Assembly: GCF_033441515.1 (NCBI RefSeq)
Contig: NZ_JAWQJT010000001.1
Span: forward strand, 2,232,001 to 2,296,000
DNA from: Amycolatopsis solani
GTDB taxonomy: Bacteria > Actinomycetota > Actinomycetes > Mycobacteriales > Pseudonocardiaceae
Direction of reading: 5' to 3'
Length of the DNA stretch: 64,000 nucleotides
The translations under genes and the position numbers were made by a program. The notes below the pieces were generated by a model. The model had not been told where the DNA came from. It worked only from the letters and a program-made list of their open reading frames with translations, and did no database searches. This document shows positions 52,420 through 63,755 of this stretch, one piece after another (within the stretch, counting starts at the first letter, position 1; the number at the start of each line of letters is the position of its first letter).

Positions 52420-53027
52420 GGTGGGTTACGGGGCCGAGGCGGTGAGCTGGGGCGATCCGGTGTTCCGGTCAGTGGGGCACGGTGCTGCGGCCCTGCGGTC
52501 GCCGGTTGTCCACAGGTCCGCGGAGTTGTGGATGGTCCGGCCTCGGCGGCCTTCGGCGCGGGGGTTTTGTCGGTCGGGGTCGATACGCTGGAGCGGGGCG
52601 GTCCCCCAGGGCGGGCGGGCTGTGCGGGCGGGCTGTGCGGGCGGGCTGGCGGACCCCTGCGTGGGCGCGCGGGGCGGGCTGTGCGCAGGGTGAGTTGCCC
52701 TGCGTGGGCGCGCCGACGGGGCCGGGCTGTGCGGGCGGACTGGCGTACCCAGCGTGGGCGCGCGGGGCGGGCCGTGGGCAGGGTGAGTCGGCCGGCGGGC
52801 CCTGCGTGCGCGCGCGGGCGGGCCGTGCGAGAGCGGGCGGGCTGGCGGACCCTGCTTGGGCGCGCGGGTGGGCCGTGCGCAGAGTGAGTCGGCCGGCGTG
52901 CCCTGCGCGGGCACACGGGCGGGGCGGGCAGCGCAGGAGCGGGCCGCGCGGGGCGAGCGGGCCGGCGGACCTCGTGGGCTCGCGGGAGCGGGCGGGCCGT
53001 GCACATGCGACCCAGCGGGCCAGGCTC
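52420..53027. repeat. GC-rich intergenic region with degenerate roughly 95-100-bp tandem repeats
   Basis: 608 bp without a credible gene. Similar blocks recur, marked by CAGGGTGAG at 52686 and 52779 and CAGAGTGAG at 52880, each preceded by GGGCG/GGGC runs and CCTGCGTGGGCGCG-like strings. Both strands translate into Pro/Arg/Ala-rich low-complexity frames, which are judged non-coding. Located between the hydrolase promoter region and the ROK gene. Confidence 0.6.
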
Positions 53028-54272
53028 TCAGGCCGCGTCGGAGTCCGGGGCGCCCGACGCCGCCGGCTTCGCCAGCCGGGACGTTGCGCCCTGCTCCAGC
53101 AGGTCCGCCACCGGTAACGTCGCCGCTCCCGTGGCCACCGCGTCCAGGCCCAGTGACCCCAGCTGGATCGACGTCTGGCTGAACGGGTGCCGCAGTGCGT
53201 GCTCCCCGGCCGCCGCTCGGATCCGCGGGAGCAGCTGCTCGCCCAGCGCCAACCCCGCCCACCCGCCGATCACTATCCGCTCGGGGTTGAACAAGTTGAT
53301 CAAGTTCGCGATCCCCGCGCCCAGGTAGCCCGCCGTCTCGTCGAGGACGCGGGCCGCCGTCTTCGAGCGCGGTGCCGCCTCCAGCAGTGCCGTGAACTGG
53401 GCCTGCTCGTCCTCGCCCGGGACGTCCTTGCCGCGCGCCTTCCGGTACCGCGCCAGCACCCCGCCGGCGCCGATGTACGCCTCCAAGCAACCGAGGGCGC
53501 CGCAGCGGCACTCCTGGCCGCCGTACGCGATCGTCGTGTGGCCCCACTCGCCCGCGCTGCTCGTCGAGCCGCGGTAGGTCGTTCCGTCCGTCACCACCGC
53601 CGCTCCGACGCCCGAGCCGATCAGGGCGATGACCGCGTGGCGGGCGCCGCGGCCCGCGCCGAACCACATCTCCGCCTGGCCCTGCGTCTTCGCGCCGTTG
53701 TCCACGAACAGCGGGAGCCCGACGCCGGCGTCGCGCAGCAGGGACACCAGCGGGACCGCGTCCCAGCCCACCGTCGGCGCGTGCACCAGCACCCGCGCGC
53801 CCTGCTCGACCGTGCCCGGGACGCCGATGCCCACGCCCAGTACGCCCGATTCGTCGATGCCCGCCGTCGCGAACACCTCGCGCAGGCCGGACGTCACCTG
53901 CTCGACCGCCGTCGCCGCGTCCGGGGCCTTCGGGAGCGGGTGCTCCACCGTCGCCAGCCGGCGCATCGACAGGTCGAACAGCTCCACCTTGACGCCGGTT
54001 TCGCCGATGTCGACGCCCACCACGTGGCCGTACGCCGGGTCGACGCGCAGCAGCACGCGCGGGCGGCCGCCGTCGGACTCGACCTGGCCCGCCTCCGTGA
54101 TGAGCCGTTCTTCGCCCAGTTCCGCCGTCACGTTGCTGACCGTGGCGGCGCTCAATCCGGTGAGCTGGCTCAGTTCGTGCCGCGACAGCGGGCCGTCGAA
54201 GTACAGTTTCGACAGCAGCAGGGAACGGTTGTGCCGTCGCAGATCGCGGACGGTGGTGCGCTTGCTCGCCAT
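53028..54272 (-). CDS. ROK-family transcriptional repressor (NagC/Mlc/XylR type)
   Basis: 414 residues from ATG 54272. N-terminal winged HTH (about 15-60): GPLSRHELSQLTGLSAATVSNVTAELGEERL. ROK sugar-kinase-like domain: GVDIGETGVKVELFDL, GIGVPGTV, FVDNGAKTQGQAE and the zinc site CRCGALGCLEAY. The kinase-type Asp is replaced or uncertain, as in regulators. Divergent from a close paralogue at 54404. Likely ligands are gluco-oligosaccharides or N-acetylglucosamine-type sugars, and likely targets the hydrolase genes or importer. Confidence 0.92.
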   Translation of the reverse strand: MASKRTTVRDLRRHNRSLLLSKLYFDGPLSRHELSQLTGLSAATVSNVTAELGEERLITEAGQVESDGGRPRVLLRVDPAYGHVVGVDIGETGVKVELFDLSMRRLATVEHPLPKAPDAATAVEQVTSGLREVFATAGIDESGVLGVGIGVPGTVEQGARVLVHAPTVGWDAVPLVSLLRDAGVGLPLFVDNGAKTQGQAEMWFGAGRGARHAVIALIGSGVGAAVVTDGTTYRGSTSSAGEWGHTTIAYGGQECRCGALGCLEAYIGAGGVLARYRKARGKDVPGEDEQAQFTALLEAAPRSKTAARVLDETAGYLGAGIANLINLFNPERIVIGGWAGLALGEQLLPRIRAAAGEHALRHPFSQTSIQLGSLGLDAVATGAATLPVADLLEQGATSRLAKPAASGAPDSDAA

Positions 54273-54288
54273 GGGCAACCCATCTGAA

Positions 54289-54357
54289 AACTTACCGGCT
54301 TCGACCAGGATGCCTGATCACCGTAAGTTGTGGCTATGTATTAAGTGGTGAACTAAG
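54289..54357. promoter_or_regulatory. Divergent ROK promoter region with CTTA half-sites
   Basis: AACTTAC (54289-54295) and GTAAGTT (54323-54329) form a perfect 7-bp inverted repeat with a 27-bp gap. TTAAGT-GGTGA-ACTAAG (54341-54357) is an imperfect second one. The string AACTAAGTCC here reappears as AACTTAGGTCC before the importer operon. Confidence 0.45.
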
Positions 54358-54403
54358 TCCCGAACTGATGGTCGCACGGTGGGTCTCTGGCACAATCCCC
54401 CAG

Positions 54404-55591
54404 GTGACCCAGGTGGTGCGTCAGACAACCCGAGACCTCCGACGGCACAACCGCGCGGCGCTGCTCTCCTCCCTCTACCTCCGCGGCCCGGTCAGCAGAC
54501 TGGAACTGGTAGCTGAATCGGGACTTTCGGCCGCCACCGTTACCAACGTCGTCTCCGAACTGATCGCCGACGGCGTCGTCGCCGAGGCCGGCTCGGTCGA
54601 ATCGGACGGCGGGCGGCCGCGGACGCTGCTGGCCGTGCGGCCCGACTTCGGCCACGTCGTGGGCGTCGACGTCGGCGAAACCCACGTCGAGGTCGGCCTC
54701 TTCGACTGCGCGCTCGGCACCCTCGGCACGGTGCGCCACCCGCTCGTCGGCACCCGGCTCGACCCGGACGAAGTGGCCGGGCTGGTGCGCACGGGCATCG
54801 CCGAAGTTCTCGAAGGGGGCGAACCGGACGCGGTGTTCGGCGTCGGCATCGGCGTGCCCGGCGCGGTCCGCGACGGCGGGATCGTGCACGCGCCCACCCT
54901 CGGCTGGCGCGGCGTGGCCTTCGGCGACCTGATCCACCCGTACATCCAGGCGCCCCTGCACCTCGACAACCGAGCTCGCACCCTGGGCCAGGCCGAGACC
55001 TGGCGCGGGGCCGGCCGGGGTGCCGAACGCGCCATCGTCGCCCTGCTCGGCGTCGGGGTCGGGGCCGCCGTCGCAACGGCCGGGCGGTCGCACCCCGGCA
55101 TCACGACCAGCGAGTGGGGCCACACCGTCGTCAAGGCCGGCGGCGCGCCCTGCCGCTGCGGTTCGCACGGCTGCCTGGAGGCCTACGTCGGCACCGAGGC
55201 CGTCGTCCGGCACTACGCTGCCAGAGTCGGCAAGCAACCGGTCATCGGGGACGAAAGCGACGCCGAGCTCGCGCACATCGTGGCCGCGGCCGAAGAGGGC
55301 GGCCCCGCGGCCGAGGTCCTCGCCGAAACCGGCGAATACCTGGGGATCGGCATCGCCAACCTGATCAACCTGCTCAGCCCGGACCGGGTGGTGCTCGCCG
55401 GTTCGGCGGGCGCGATCATGGGTCCGGCGATCCTGCCCGCCGTCCGCGACGCCGTCGGCCGCCACGCGCTCGACTACCTCGCCGGGCGCACCGAGGTCGT
55501 CCTCGGCAGGCTCGGGCCCGAGGCGGTCGCGCTCGGCGCGGCGACGCTGCCCATCGCCCAGCTGCTCGCCAGCGGGGGCCGGACCGGCTGA
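54404..55591 (+). CDS. ROK-family transcriptional repressor, paralogue of the divergent gene
   Basis: 395 residues from GTG 54404; an ATG at 54368 is also in frame but would overlap the presumed promoter. HTH: GPVSRLELVAESGLSAATVTNVVSELIADGVV. ROK domain: GVDVGETHVEVGLFDC, GIGVPGAV, LDNRARTLGQAET and zinc motif CRCGSHGCLEAY. Closely related to the neighbouring regulator over its whole length, so they arose by duplication. Precedes the importer operon on the same strand, after a small terminator, and probably controls it. Confidence 0.9.
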   Translation: MTQVVRQTTRDLRRHNRAALLSSLYLRGPVSRLELVAESGLSAATVTNVVSELIADGVVAEAGSVESDGGRPRTLLAVRPDFGHVVGVDVGETHVEVGLFDCALGTLGTVRHPLVGTRLDPDEVAGLVRTGIAEVLEGGEPDAVFGVGIGVPGAVRDGGIVHAPTLGWRGVAFGDLIHPYIQAPLHLDNRARTLGQAETWRGAGRGAERAIVALLGVGVGAAVATAGRSHPGITTSEWGHTVVKAGGAPCRCGSHGCLEAYVGTEAVVRHYAARVGKQPVIGDESDAELAHIVAAAEEGGPAAEVLAETGEYLGIGIANLINLLSPDRVVLAGSAGAIMGPAILPAVRDAVGRHALDYLAGRTEVVLGRLGPEAVALGAATLPIAQLLASGGRTG

Positions 55592-55593
55592 TT

Positions 55594-55610
55594 TCCTTGC
55601 GTCGCAAGGA
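55594..55610 (+). terminator. Small hairpin after the ROK gene
   Basis: TCCTTGC-GTC-GCAAGGA, a 7-bp perfect stem with a 3-nt loop, 2 bp after the stop codon. Confidence 0.55.
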
Positions 55611-55650
55611 GTAGTCCGGCAGGCAGGTCCAGACCGCCAGTTCTTTCAGC

Positions 55651-55711
55651 ACTTAAACTTAGGTCCAAAACGTTACCGCCGTGTTATTGACGTGACCCGA
55701 GTCACCCGGGT
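55651..55711 (+). promoter_or_regulatory. Putative operator region of the importer operon
   Basis: Direct repeats ACTTAA-ACTTAG (55651-55662) resemble the half-sites between the two ROK genes. Further on, GTGAC-CCGA-GTCAC (55692-55705) is a perfect 5-4-5 inverted repeat overlapped by ACCCG/CGGGT. The start codon of the binding protein follows at 55797, so a leader of about 80 nt is likely. Confidence 0.45.
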
Positions 55712-55796
55712 TGACTTCTCGACGTCGTTCGGTCGCCGGCGGTCGGGGCTCGCTACCAGTCGACACAGGTAAGTCGTCGATGACCAGGAGGATCCG

Positions 55797-57467
55797 ATGC
55801 GAGTCAAGCGCTCCATCGTCGCAGCGCTAGTAGCCGTCATGGCCGTGGCCGGCCTGACCGCGTGCGGGGGCAGCGGCAGCTCGAACGCCGCCCAGGGCAA
55901 CCCGGACGCCGTGCTCAACGTCGGCAAGCCCGACGGCCCGCAGTCGGAGAACAACAACCCGTTCCTCGAGACGTCCGCGCTGTCCAACATGGGCTACCGC
56001 TGGATGATCTACGAGCCCTTGGCCATGCACAACCGCGTCAAGCCGCAGGAGCCCGGCAAGCCCTGGCTGGCGACGAAGTGGGACTGGTCGGACAACTACA
56101 AGAAGCTCGTCCTGACCATCCGCGACGGCGTCAAGTTCTCCGACGGCCAGCCGATGACCGCCGAAGACGTCGCCTACACCTTCCAGCTGCTGCGCGACAA
56201 CAAGGCGCTGAACGTCGACGCCGTGCCGTACAAGGACATCGCCGCGGCCGGCAACCAGGTGACGCTGGGCTTCGAGAGCTCGCAGTTCGTCAACCAGCTC
56301 AAGGTCCTGCAGACCCTCGTCGTGCCCAAGCACGTCTGGCAGGGCATCAAGGACCCGGCGCTCGACACCGTGAAGAACCCGATCGGCACCGGCCCGTACA
56401 CGCTGAAGTCGGCCACGCCGCAGACGATGATCGTCGTCCGCCGCGACGGCTACTGGCAGGAAGCGCCGAAGGTCAAGGAGATCCGCTACACCTCCTACAC
56501 CGACAACAACGCGCAGGTGAACGCGCTGGTCAACGGCGCTTCGGAGTGGAGTTTCGTCTTCATCCCGAACTACAAGGCGGTCTACACCAGCAAGGACCCG
56601 CAGCACTACAAGCTGTGGTTCCCCGCGCAGCTGGCCGTGCACGGCCTGTGGTTCAACACCGAGAAGGCGCCGTGGAACGACGCGAAGCTGCGCCAGGCGG
56701 TCAGCAAGGTGATCAACCGCGACGACATCTTCAACCAGGGTGAGGCCGGCTACTTCTACCCGAAGAACGACCAGGTCACCGGGATCCCGACGCCGGCGGG
56801 CGACCCGTTCATCGCGCCGCAGTACAAGGGCCAGACGGTCAAGGTCGACGTCCCGGGCGCCAAGGCACTGCTGACCGGCGCGGGCTACAAGTTCAACGGT
56901 GACAAGCTGGCCGACCCGAGCGGCAAGCCGGTCACGATCAAGCTCACCGTCCCGTCCGGCTGGTCGGACTACATCACCGACCTGGAGATCATCAAGGACA
57001 ACCTCTCGCAGATCGGCATCACCGCCACGGTCGAGAAGATGAACCAGGACGCGTGGATCAAGTCGGTCGACACCGGTGACTTCGAAGGCCTGATGCACTG
57101 GACCAACGACGGTGCGACGCCGTACGACATGTACCGCGACGTCATGGACGGCACCCGCTACAAGCCGACCGGCCAGGGTGGCATCAACGGCAACTACGGC
57201 CGCTTCAAGAACGACGAGGCGACGAACGCGCTCGCGACCTACGCCAACGCCGAGGACGACGCCGCTCGCACCGCCGCGATGGCGACGCTGCAGAAGATCA
57301 TGATCGACCAGCAGCCGATGATCCCGACCTCGGCGGCCAACTCCGGCGGCGAGTACAGCACGAAGAACTGGACGGGCTGGCCGGACGAGGCCAACCCCTA
57401 CGCGCCGGCCCAGCCGACGCTGCGCAACGCGCTCGACATCGTCCTGCACCTGAAGCCGTCGGCCTGA
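55797..57467 (+). CDS. Opp-type ABC importer, substrate-binding lipoprotein (family 5)
   Basis: 556 residues. Lipoprotein signal [21 protein letters not shown] ends in a lipobox (LTAC); ribosome site AGGAGG is 6 nt upstream. SBP_bac_5 fold: [67 protein letters not shown]. Family 5 proteins bind peptides, but several bacterial and archaeal members bind cello- and laminari-oligosaccharides. The GH1 gene at the end of the operon and the glucanase cluster make a beta-gluco-oligosaccharide the likely ligand here. Confidence 0.9.
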   Translation: MRVKRSIVAALVAVMAVAGLTACGGSGSSNAAQGNPDAVLNVGKPDGPQSENNNPFLETSALSNMGYRWMIYEPLAMHNRVKPQEPGKPWLATKWDWSDNYKKLVLTIRDGVKFSDGQPMTAEDVAYTFQLLRDNKALNVDAVPYKDIAAAGNQVTLGFESSQFVNQLKVLQTLVVPKHVWQGIKDPALDTVKNPIGTGPYTLKSATPQTMIVVRRDGYWQEAPKVKEIRYTSYTDNNAQVNALVNGASEWSFVFIPNYKAVYTSKDPQHYKLWFPAQLAVHGLWFNTEKAPWNDAKLRQAVSKVINRDDIFNQGEAGYFYPKNDQVTGIPTPAGDPFIAPQYKGQTVKVDVPGAKALLTGAGYKFNGDKLADPSGKPVTIKLTVPSGWSDYITDLEIIKDNLSQIGITATVEKMNQDAWIKSVDTGDFEGLMHWTNDGATPYDMYRDVMDGTRYKPTGQGGINGNYGRFKNDEATNALATYANAEDDAARTAAMATLQKIMIDQQPMIPTSAANSGGEYSTKNWTGWPDEANPYAPAQPTLRNALDIVLHLKPSA

Positions 57468-57470
57468 CCG

Positions 57471-58549
<1,079 letters not shown>

Positions 58550-58553
<4 letters not shown>

Positions 58554-59530
58554 GGTTCCTGCTGCAACGGCTGGTCTTCTACGTCTTCACGGCGTGGGCC
58601 GCCGTCACCATCAACTTCTTCATCCCGCGGCTGATCCCGGGCGACCCGGTGCAGTCGCTCATCGCGAAGAACCAGGGCATGCTCAGCGCGGACGCGATCC
58701 AGTCGCTGTACGTCCTGTTCGGACTCGACAAGAACGAAAGCCTGATCTCCCAGTACTTCGACTACTGGGGCCAGCTGTTCCGCGGCGACCTCGGGGTTTC
58801 GTTCACGTTCTTCCCGAGCCCGGTGTCCGAGCTGCTCGGCGACAGCCTGCCGTGGACGATCATCCTGGTCGGCATCACCACGATCGTCGGCTTCGCCATC
58901 GGCACCGGCCTCGGCGTGGTCGCCGGCTGGAAGCGCGGCTCGTGGGTCGACGGCCTGCTGCCGGTGACGACGTTCCTGTCGTCGATCCCGTACTTCTGGC
59001 TCGGCCTGATCGCGCTGACGCTGCTGGCCGGCCCCGGGAGCTTCTTCCCGTCGTCCGGCGGCTACGACCCGGGCACGATCCCGGGCTGGGACGGCACGTT
59101 CATCGGCAGCGCGATCCAGCACAGCCTGCTGCCCGCCCTCACCATCCTGATCAGCTCGATGGGCAGCTGGATCCTGGGCATGCGCAACATGATGGTCACC
59201 GTCGCTTCCGAGGACTACGTGACGGTGGCGCACGCCAAGGGCCTGCCCGAGCGCCGGGTGATGGTCGGGTACGCGGCGCGCAACGCGCTGCTGCCGAGCG
59301 TGTCCGGGTTCGCGCTGGCGCTGGGCTTCATCGTCGGCGGGACGCTGCTGGTGGAGATCGTCTTCTCCTACCCGGGCGTCGGGTTCCAGCTGTTCCAGGC
59401 GGTCGGTTCGCAGGACTACCCGCTGATGCAGGGGATCTTCCTGATCATCACGCTGTCGGTGCTCGTGGCGAACCTGTTCGCCGACGTCGCTTACCTCGCG
59501 CTCGACCCGCGCACCCGGAAGGAGGGCTGA
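58550..59530 (+). CDS. Opp-type ABC importer permease (OppB/DppB-like)
   Basis: 326 residues from ATG 58550. N-terminal helix of the BPD family ([33 protein letters not shown]) with the family motif RLIPGDP, then five further helices. The EAA-like loop [29 protein letters not shown] (about 222-250) contacts the ATPase. The stop of the ATPase gene is inside the start (ATGA). Confidence 0.93.
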
Positions 59531-59531
59531 C

Positions 59532-60520
59532 ATGGCCGTACCCGCGGCGGACGTCAAAGCCGCCCAGGCCCTCCCCGTCGACGCGATCGCCGGCCGGGCG
59601 AAGCGGCGCCGGTTCCGGTTCCTGACCGGCGGCAAGACCGGCACCGGACTGGCCGTCATCGTCTTCTTCCTGGTGCTCGCGGTCGTCGGCGAGTGGATCG
59701 CGCCGTACGACCCGTCGGCGCGCAGCAGCGATCTGCTGGAAGCGCCGTCCGGACGGCACTGGTTCGGCACCACCCACCTCGGCCAGGACATCTTCAGCCA
59801 GGTCGTGGTCGGCACCCGCAGCGTCATGCTGGTGGGGCTGGCCGCCGGGGTGGTGGCGACGATCCTCGCCGTCGTCGTCGGCGTGGCCTCCGGCTACCTC
59901 GGCGGCAACACCGGCGAAGGCCTCTCCGCACTGTCCAATGTGTTCCTGGTGATCCCGGCGCTGCCGCTGATCATCATCATCGGCAGCGCGGTGCCCACCG
60001 GCGGCGACATCCTGGTGGCGGTGATCATCGGGTTCACGTCGTGGGCGTGGGGCGCGCGGGTGCTCAGAGCGCAGACGTTGTCTTTGCGCGGCCGGGAATA
60101 CGTCGAAGCCGCGCGGGCGACCGGTGAGTCGACGTGGCGGATCATCTTCTTCGAGATCCTGCCGAACCTGACCGCGGTGATCGCATCCAGCTTCGTCGGC
60201 ACGGTGATCTTCGCCGTGATGTCCGAGATCACGCTGGCGTTCGTCGGCGTCTCGGGACTGTCCAACTGGAACTGGGGCACGATCCTGTTCTGGGCGCAGA
60301 GCCAGCAGGCCCTCGCGCAGGGCGCGTGGTGGTGGTTCGTGCCGGCCGGGCTGGCGATCGCGATCCTCGGCACCGCGCTGTCCCTGCTCAACTTCGGCAT
60401 CGACGAGTTCGTCAGCCCGCGCCTGCGCGGCAGCGGCAAAGCGCGCGTGCGCGGCGCCGACGGGAAGACGCACCGCATGCGAGTGGGCTTCACGCCCGTG
60501 CTCGGGCGAGAGGAAAAGCC

Positions 60521-60524
<4 letters not shown>
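59532..60524 (+). CDS. Opp-type ABC importer permease (OppC/DppC-like)
   Basis: 330 residues. OppC-type long cytoplasmic N-terminus, first helix at about 38-52 (LAVIVFFLVLAVVG), family motif HWFGTTHLGQDIFSQVVVGTR, EAA loop GREYVEAARATGESTWRIIFFEILPN (about 193-218), and six helices in all. Follows the OppB-like gene with a 1-bp gap. Confidence 0.93.
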
Positions 60525-61513
<989 letters not shown>

Positions 61514-61554
61514 ACGCCGTCCGCCCTGTCCGGTACCACTGGAGGAGTGCTGCC

Positions 61555-62958
61555 TTGACCGAGACCACCGCCGCGACCGCCGACCAGCAGGCGCTGATCG
61601 ACACCCTGCCGCCGGACTTCCGCTGGGGCGTGGCCACCGCCGCGTACCAGATCGAAGGCGCGGTCGCGGAAGACGGACGCACACCGTCCATCTGGGACAC
61701 GTTCTGCCGGGTCCCGTGGGCGATCGACAACAACGACAACGGTGACGTGGCGTGCGACCACTACCACCGGATGCCGTCGGACATCGAGCTGGTGCGCGAA
61801 CTGGGCGCGGACACATACCGCTTTTCCGTGGCGTGGCCCCGGGTCCAGCCGCGCGGCCGCGGCGGCGTCAACGAGGCCGGCCTCGGGTTCTACGACCGGC
61901 TGGTCGACGAGACGCTGAGCCGCGGGATCACGCCGTGGCTGACGCTGTACCACTGGGACCTGCCGCAGGAACTGGAGGACGCGGGCGGCTGGCCCGCGCG
62001 TGACACGGCGTACCGGTTCGCGGACTACGCGATGCTGGTGTTCGACCGGCTTTCCGATCGCGTCCGCCACTGGACGACGCTGAACGAGCCGTGGTGCTCG
62101 GCGATGCACGGGTACGTCCACGGCGTGATGGCGCCGGGGCGGCGGGACTACGCGGCCGGCCTGCACGCGGTGCACCACCTGCTGCTCGGCCACGGGCTCG
62201 CGACGCAGCGAATGCGCGAGGCCGCGCCGCCGGACACGCAGTTCGGCATCACCCTCAACATGTGCACGGCCGACCCGGCGACGGATTCCGAGGAAGACGT
62301 CCGCGCGGCCCGCCAGGCGGACGGCCTCGGCGTCCGCGTGTACCTGGATCCGCTGGTGCACGGGCGCTACCCGGAAGACGTGGTGGACGACCTGGCTTCG
62401 CGCGGCGTCAAGCTGCCGATCCAGGACGGCGACCTGTCGATCATTTCGACGCCGCTGGACTTCCTGGGCGTGAACTACTACTTCGGCCAGCAGTTCTCGG
62501 GCGTGGACGAGAACGGCTCTTCCGTGGACGACGAGGGCGTCCCGGCTTCGCGAGTGGTCCCGTTCGGCGAACCGACGACGGCGATGGGCTGGGAGATCCT
62601 GCCGGGCAAGTTCACGGAGCTGCTGACCCGGCTGGGTCGCGACTACCCGGGCCTGCCGATGTACATCACGGAGAACGGCTCGGCCTTCGACGACGACCCC
62701 GACTCTTCCGGCTTTGTCCGCGACGAGGGCCGAACGGCCTACTTGGCTTCGCACATCGCGGCCGTGGCGGCGGCTCGTGAGGCCGGGGCGGACGTGCGCG
62801 GGTACTTCGCGTGGTCCCTTTTGGACAACTTCGAGTGGGCCTACGGGTACGCGAAGCGGTTCGGGCTGATCCGGGTGGACTACGAGACGCAGGAACGCAC
62901 GATCAAGCAGAGCGGCTACTTCTACCGCGACACCGTCCGGCGGGTGCGCGGCAGCTGA
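61555..62958 (+). CDS. GH1 beta-glucosidase, cytoplasmic
   Basis: 467 residues from TTG 61555, chosen for GGAGGA at 61541-61546; no ATG/GTG in frame fits as well. (beta/alpha)8 GH1 enzyme: FRWGVATAAYQIEGA at the N-terminus, general acid/base Glu168 in TLNEPW, nucleophile Glu363 in YITENGSA, and the tail GYFAWSLLDNFEWAYGYAKRFGL. No signal peptide, so it splits imported beta-linked disaccharides or oligosaccharides to glucose inside the cell. Last gene of the importer operon. Confidence 0.94.
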   Translation: MTETTAATADQQALIDTLPPDFRWGVATAAYQIEGAVAEDGRTPSIWDTFCRVPWAIDNNDNGDVACDHYHRMPSDIELVRELGADTYRFSVAWPRVQPRGRGGVNEAGLGFYDRLVDETLSRGITPWLTLYHWDLPQELEDAGGWPARDTAYRFADYAMLVFDRLSDRVRHWTTLNEPWCSAMHGYVHGVMAPGRRDYAAGLHAVHHLLLGHGLATQRMREAAPPDTQFGITLNMCTADPATDSEEDVRAARQADGLGVRVYLDPLVHGRYPEDVVDDLASRGVKLPIQDGDLSIISTPLDFLGVNYYFGQQFSGVDENGSSVDDEGVPASRVVPFGEPTTAMGWEILPGKFTELLTRLGRDYPGLPMYITENGSAFDDDPDSSGFVRDEGRTAYLASHIAAVAAAREAGADVRGYFAWSLLDNFEWAYGYAKRFGLIRVDYETQERTIKQSGYFYRDTVRRVRGS

Positions 62959-62965
62959 ACGGCGG

Positions 62966-63005
62966 TGGGGTGAGCCCCACCAGGGTTGTGGTGGCTCACC
63001 CCATG
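62966..63005 (+). terminator. Terminator of the importer/beta-glucosidase operon
   Basis: TGGGGTGAGCC...CCACCA (from 62966) pairs with TGGTGGCTCACCCCA (to 63005) with a 2-nt bulge and loop GGGTTG. Confidence 0.7.
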
Positions 63006-63062
63006 GTTTCGTCCCCCGGTTCTCCCTACCTTCGGATCGGTAGCCGAACTTGGGGGTTCGCC

Positions 63063-63755
63063 ATGACCGTTCGAACGGAGATCAGACCCGCAGCCGCACA
63101 GGCGAAACCGAAGTGGTGGCGACGGCCGTGGGTGGTGCCGCTCGCGCTCGTCGTCGCCGCTTTTATCGCCTACTCGGTGCCGCCGTACCTCACGCTCGAT
63201 CCCGCGCGGTCGCGCGTGCCCGCGCCGCCCGGGTTCACGCAGCACTACTGGTTCCTCGTCGCGCACATCGCCTTCGGCACGGTCGCCATCGTGTGCGTGA
63301 TCCTGCAGATCTGGCCGTGGCTGCGGCGGACGCACCCGGTCGTGCACCGGCGGGTCGGGCGCGTCTACGTCTTCGCCGGCGCCATTCCCTCGGCCGTGCT
63401 GGCGGCGACCGTCGGGGCGGTGAGCCCGTTCGGGCCGGTCGTCGCCGCGCTCGACGTCGTCGCCGCCTTGCTGTGGCTCGGCTTCACGATCGCCGGGTGG
63501 CGGGCGATCCGGCGACGCCGGTACGCCGACCACCGGAAGTGGATGATCCGCAGCTTCGCCATGTGCATGAACACGCTGATGAGCCGGGCGCTGTCCCCGC
63601 TCGGCTTCCTGCTGGTGCTGCCGCGGGGAGGCGACAAGGGCGCGATGATCCTCAGCGCGGCCACGGTCTCCGCGTCGTTGAGCATCCTGACGTTGTTGCT
63701 GCTCAGTCAGTGGTGGCTCGACCGGAAGCCGAAGAAGCCAGCCACCGCGCGATGA
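63063..63755 (+). CDS. DUF2306-like integral membrane protein
   Basis: 230 residues with about six membrane helices: WVVPLALVVAAFIAYSVPPYL, AHIAFGTVAIVCVILQIW, VFAGAIPSAVLAATVG, VVAALLWLGFTIAGW, and two more toward the C-terminus. The invariant-looking R(R)THPVVHRRVGRVY and RRRYADHRKWMIRSFAM blocks (with buried His) are those of DUF2306. Function unknown; a heme or quinone role has been guessed for the family because of the His pairs. Its end overlaps the convergent acyl-CoA dehydrogenase gene by 53 bp. Confidence 0.78.
   Translation: MTVRTEIRPAAAQAKPKWWRRPWVVPLALVVAAFIAYSVPPYLTLDPARSRVPAPPGFTQHYWFLVAHIAFGTVAIVCVILQIWPWLRRTHPVVHRRVGRVYVFAGAIPSAVLAATVGAVSPFGPVVAALDVVAALLWLGFTIAGWRAIRRRRYADHRKWMIRSFAMCMNTLMSRALSPLGFLLVLPRGGDKGAMILSAATVSASLSILTLLLLSQWWLDRKPKKPATAR

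Noticed and set aside
52686..52888. Repeats considered as a CRISPR array
   Set aside because: Units are long, imperfect, very GC-rich and without regular spacers; no cas gene is present anywhere in the window.
52401..53006. Long Pro/Arg-rich open frames on both strands in the GC-rich gap
   Set aside because: They are low-complexity translations of GC-rich repeats, overlap each other in several frames, and lack a ribosome site or any domain.
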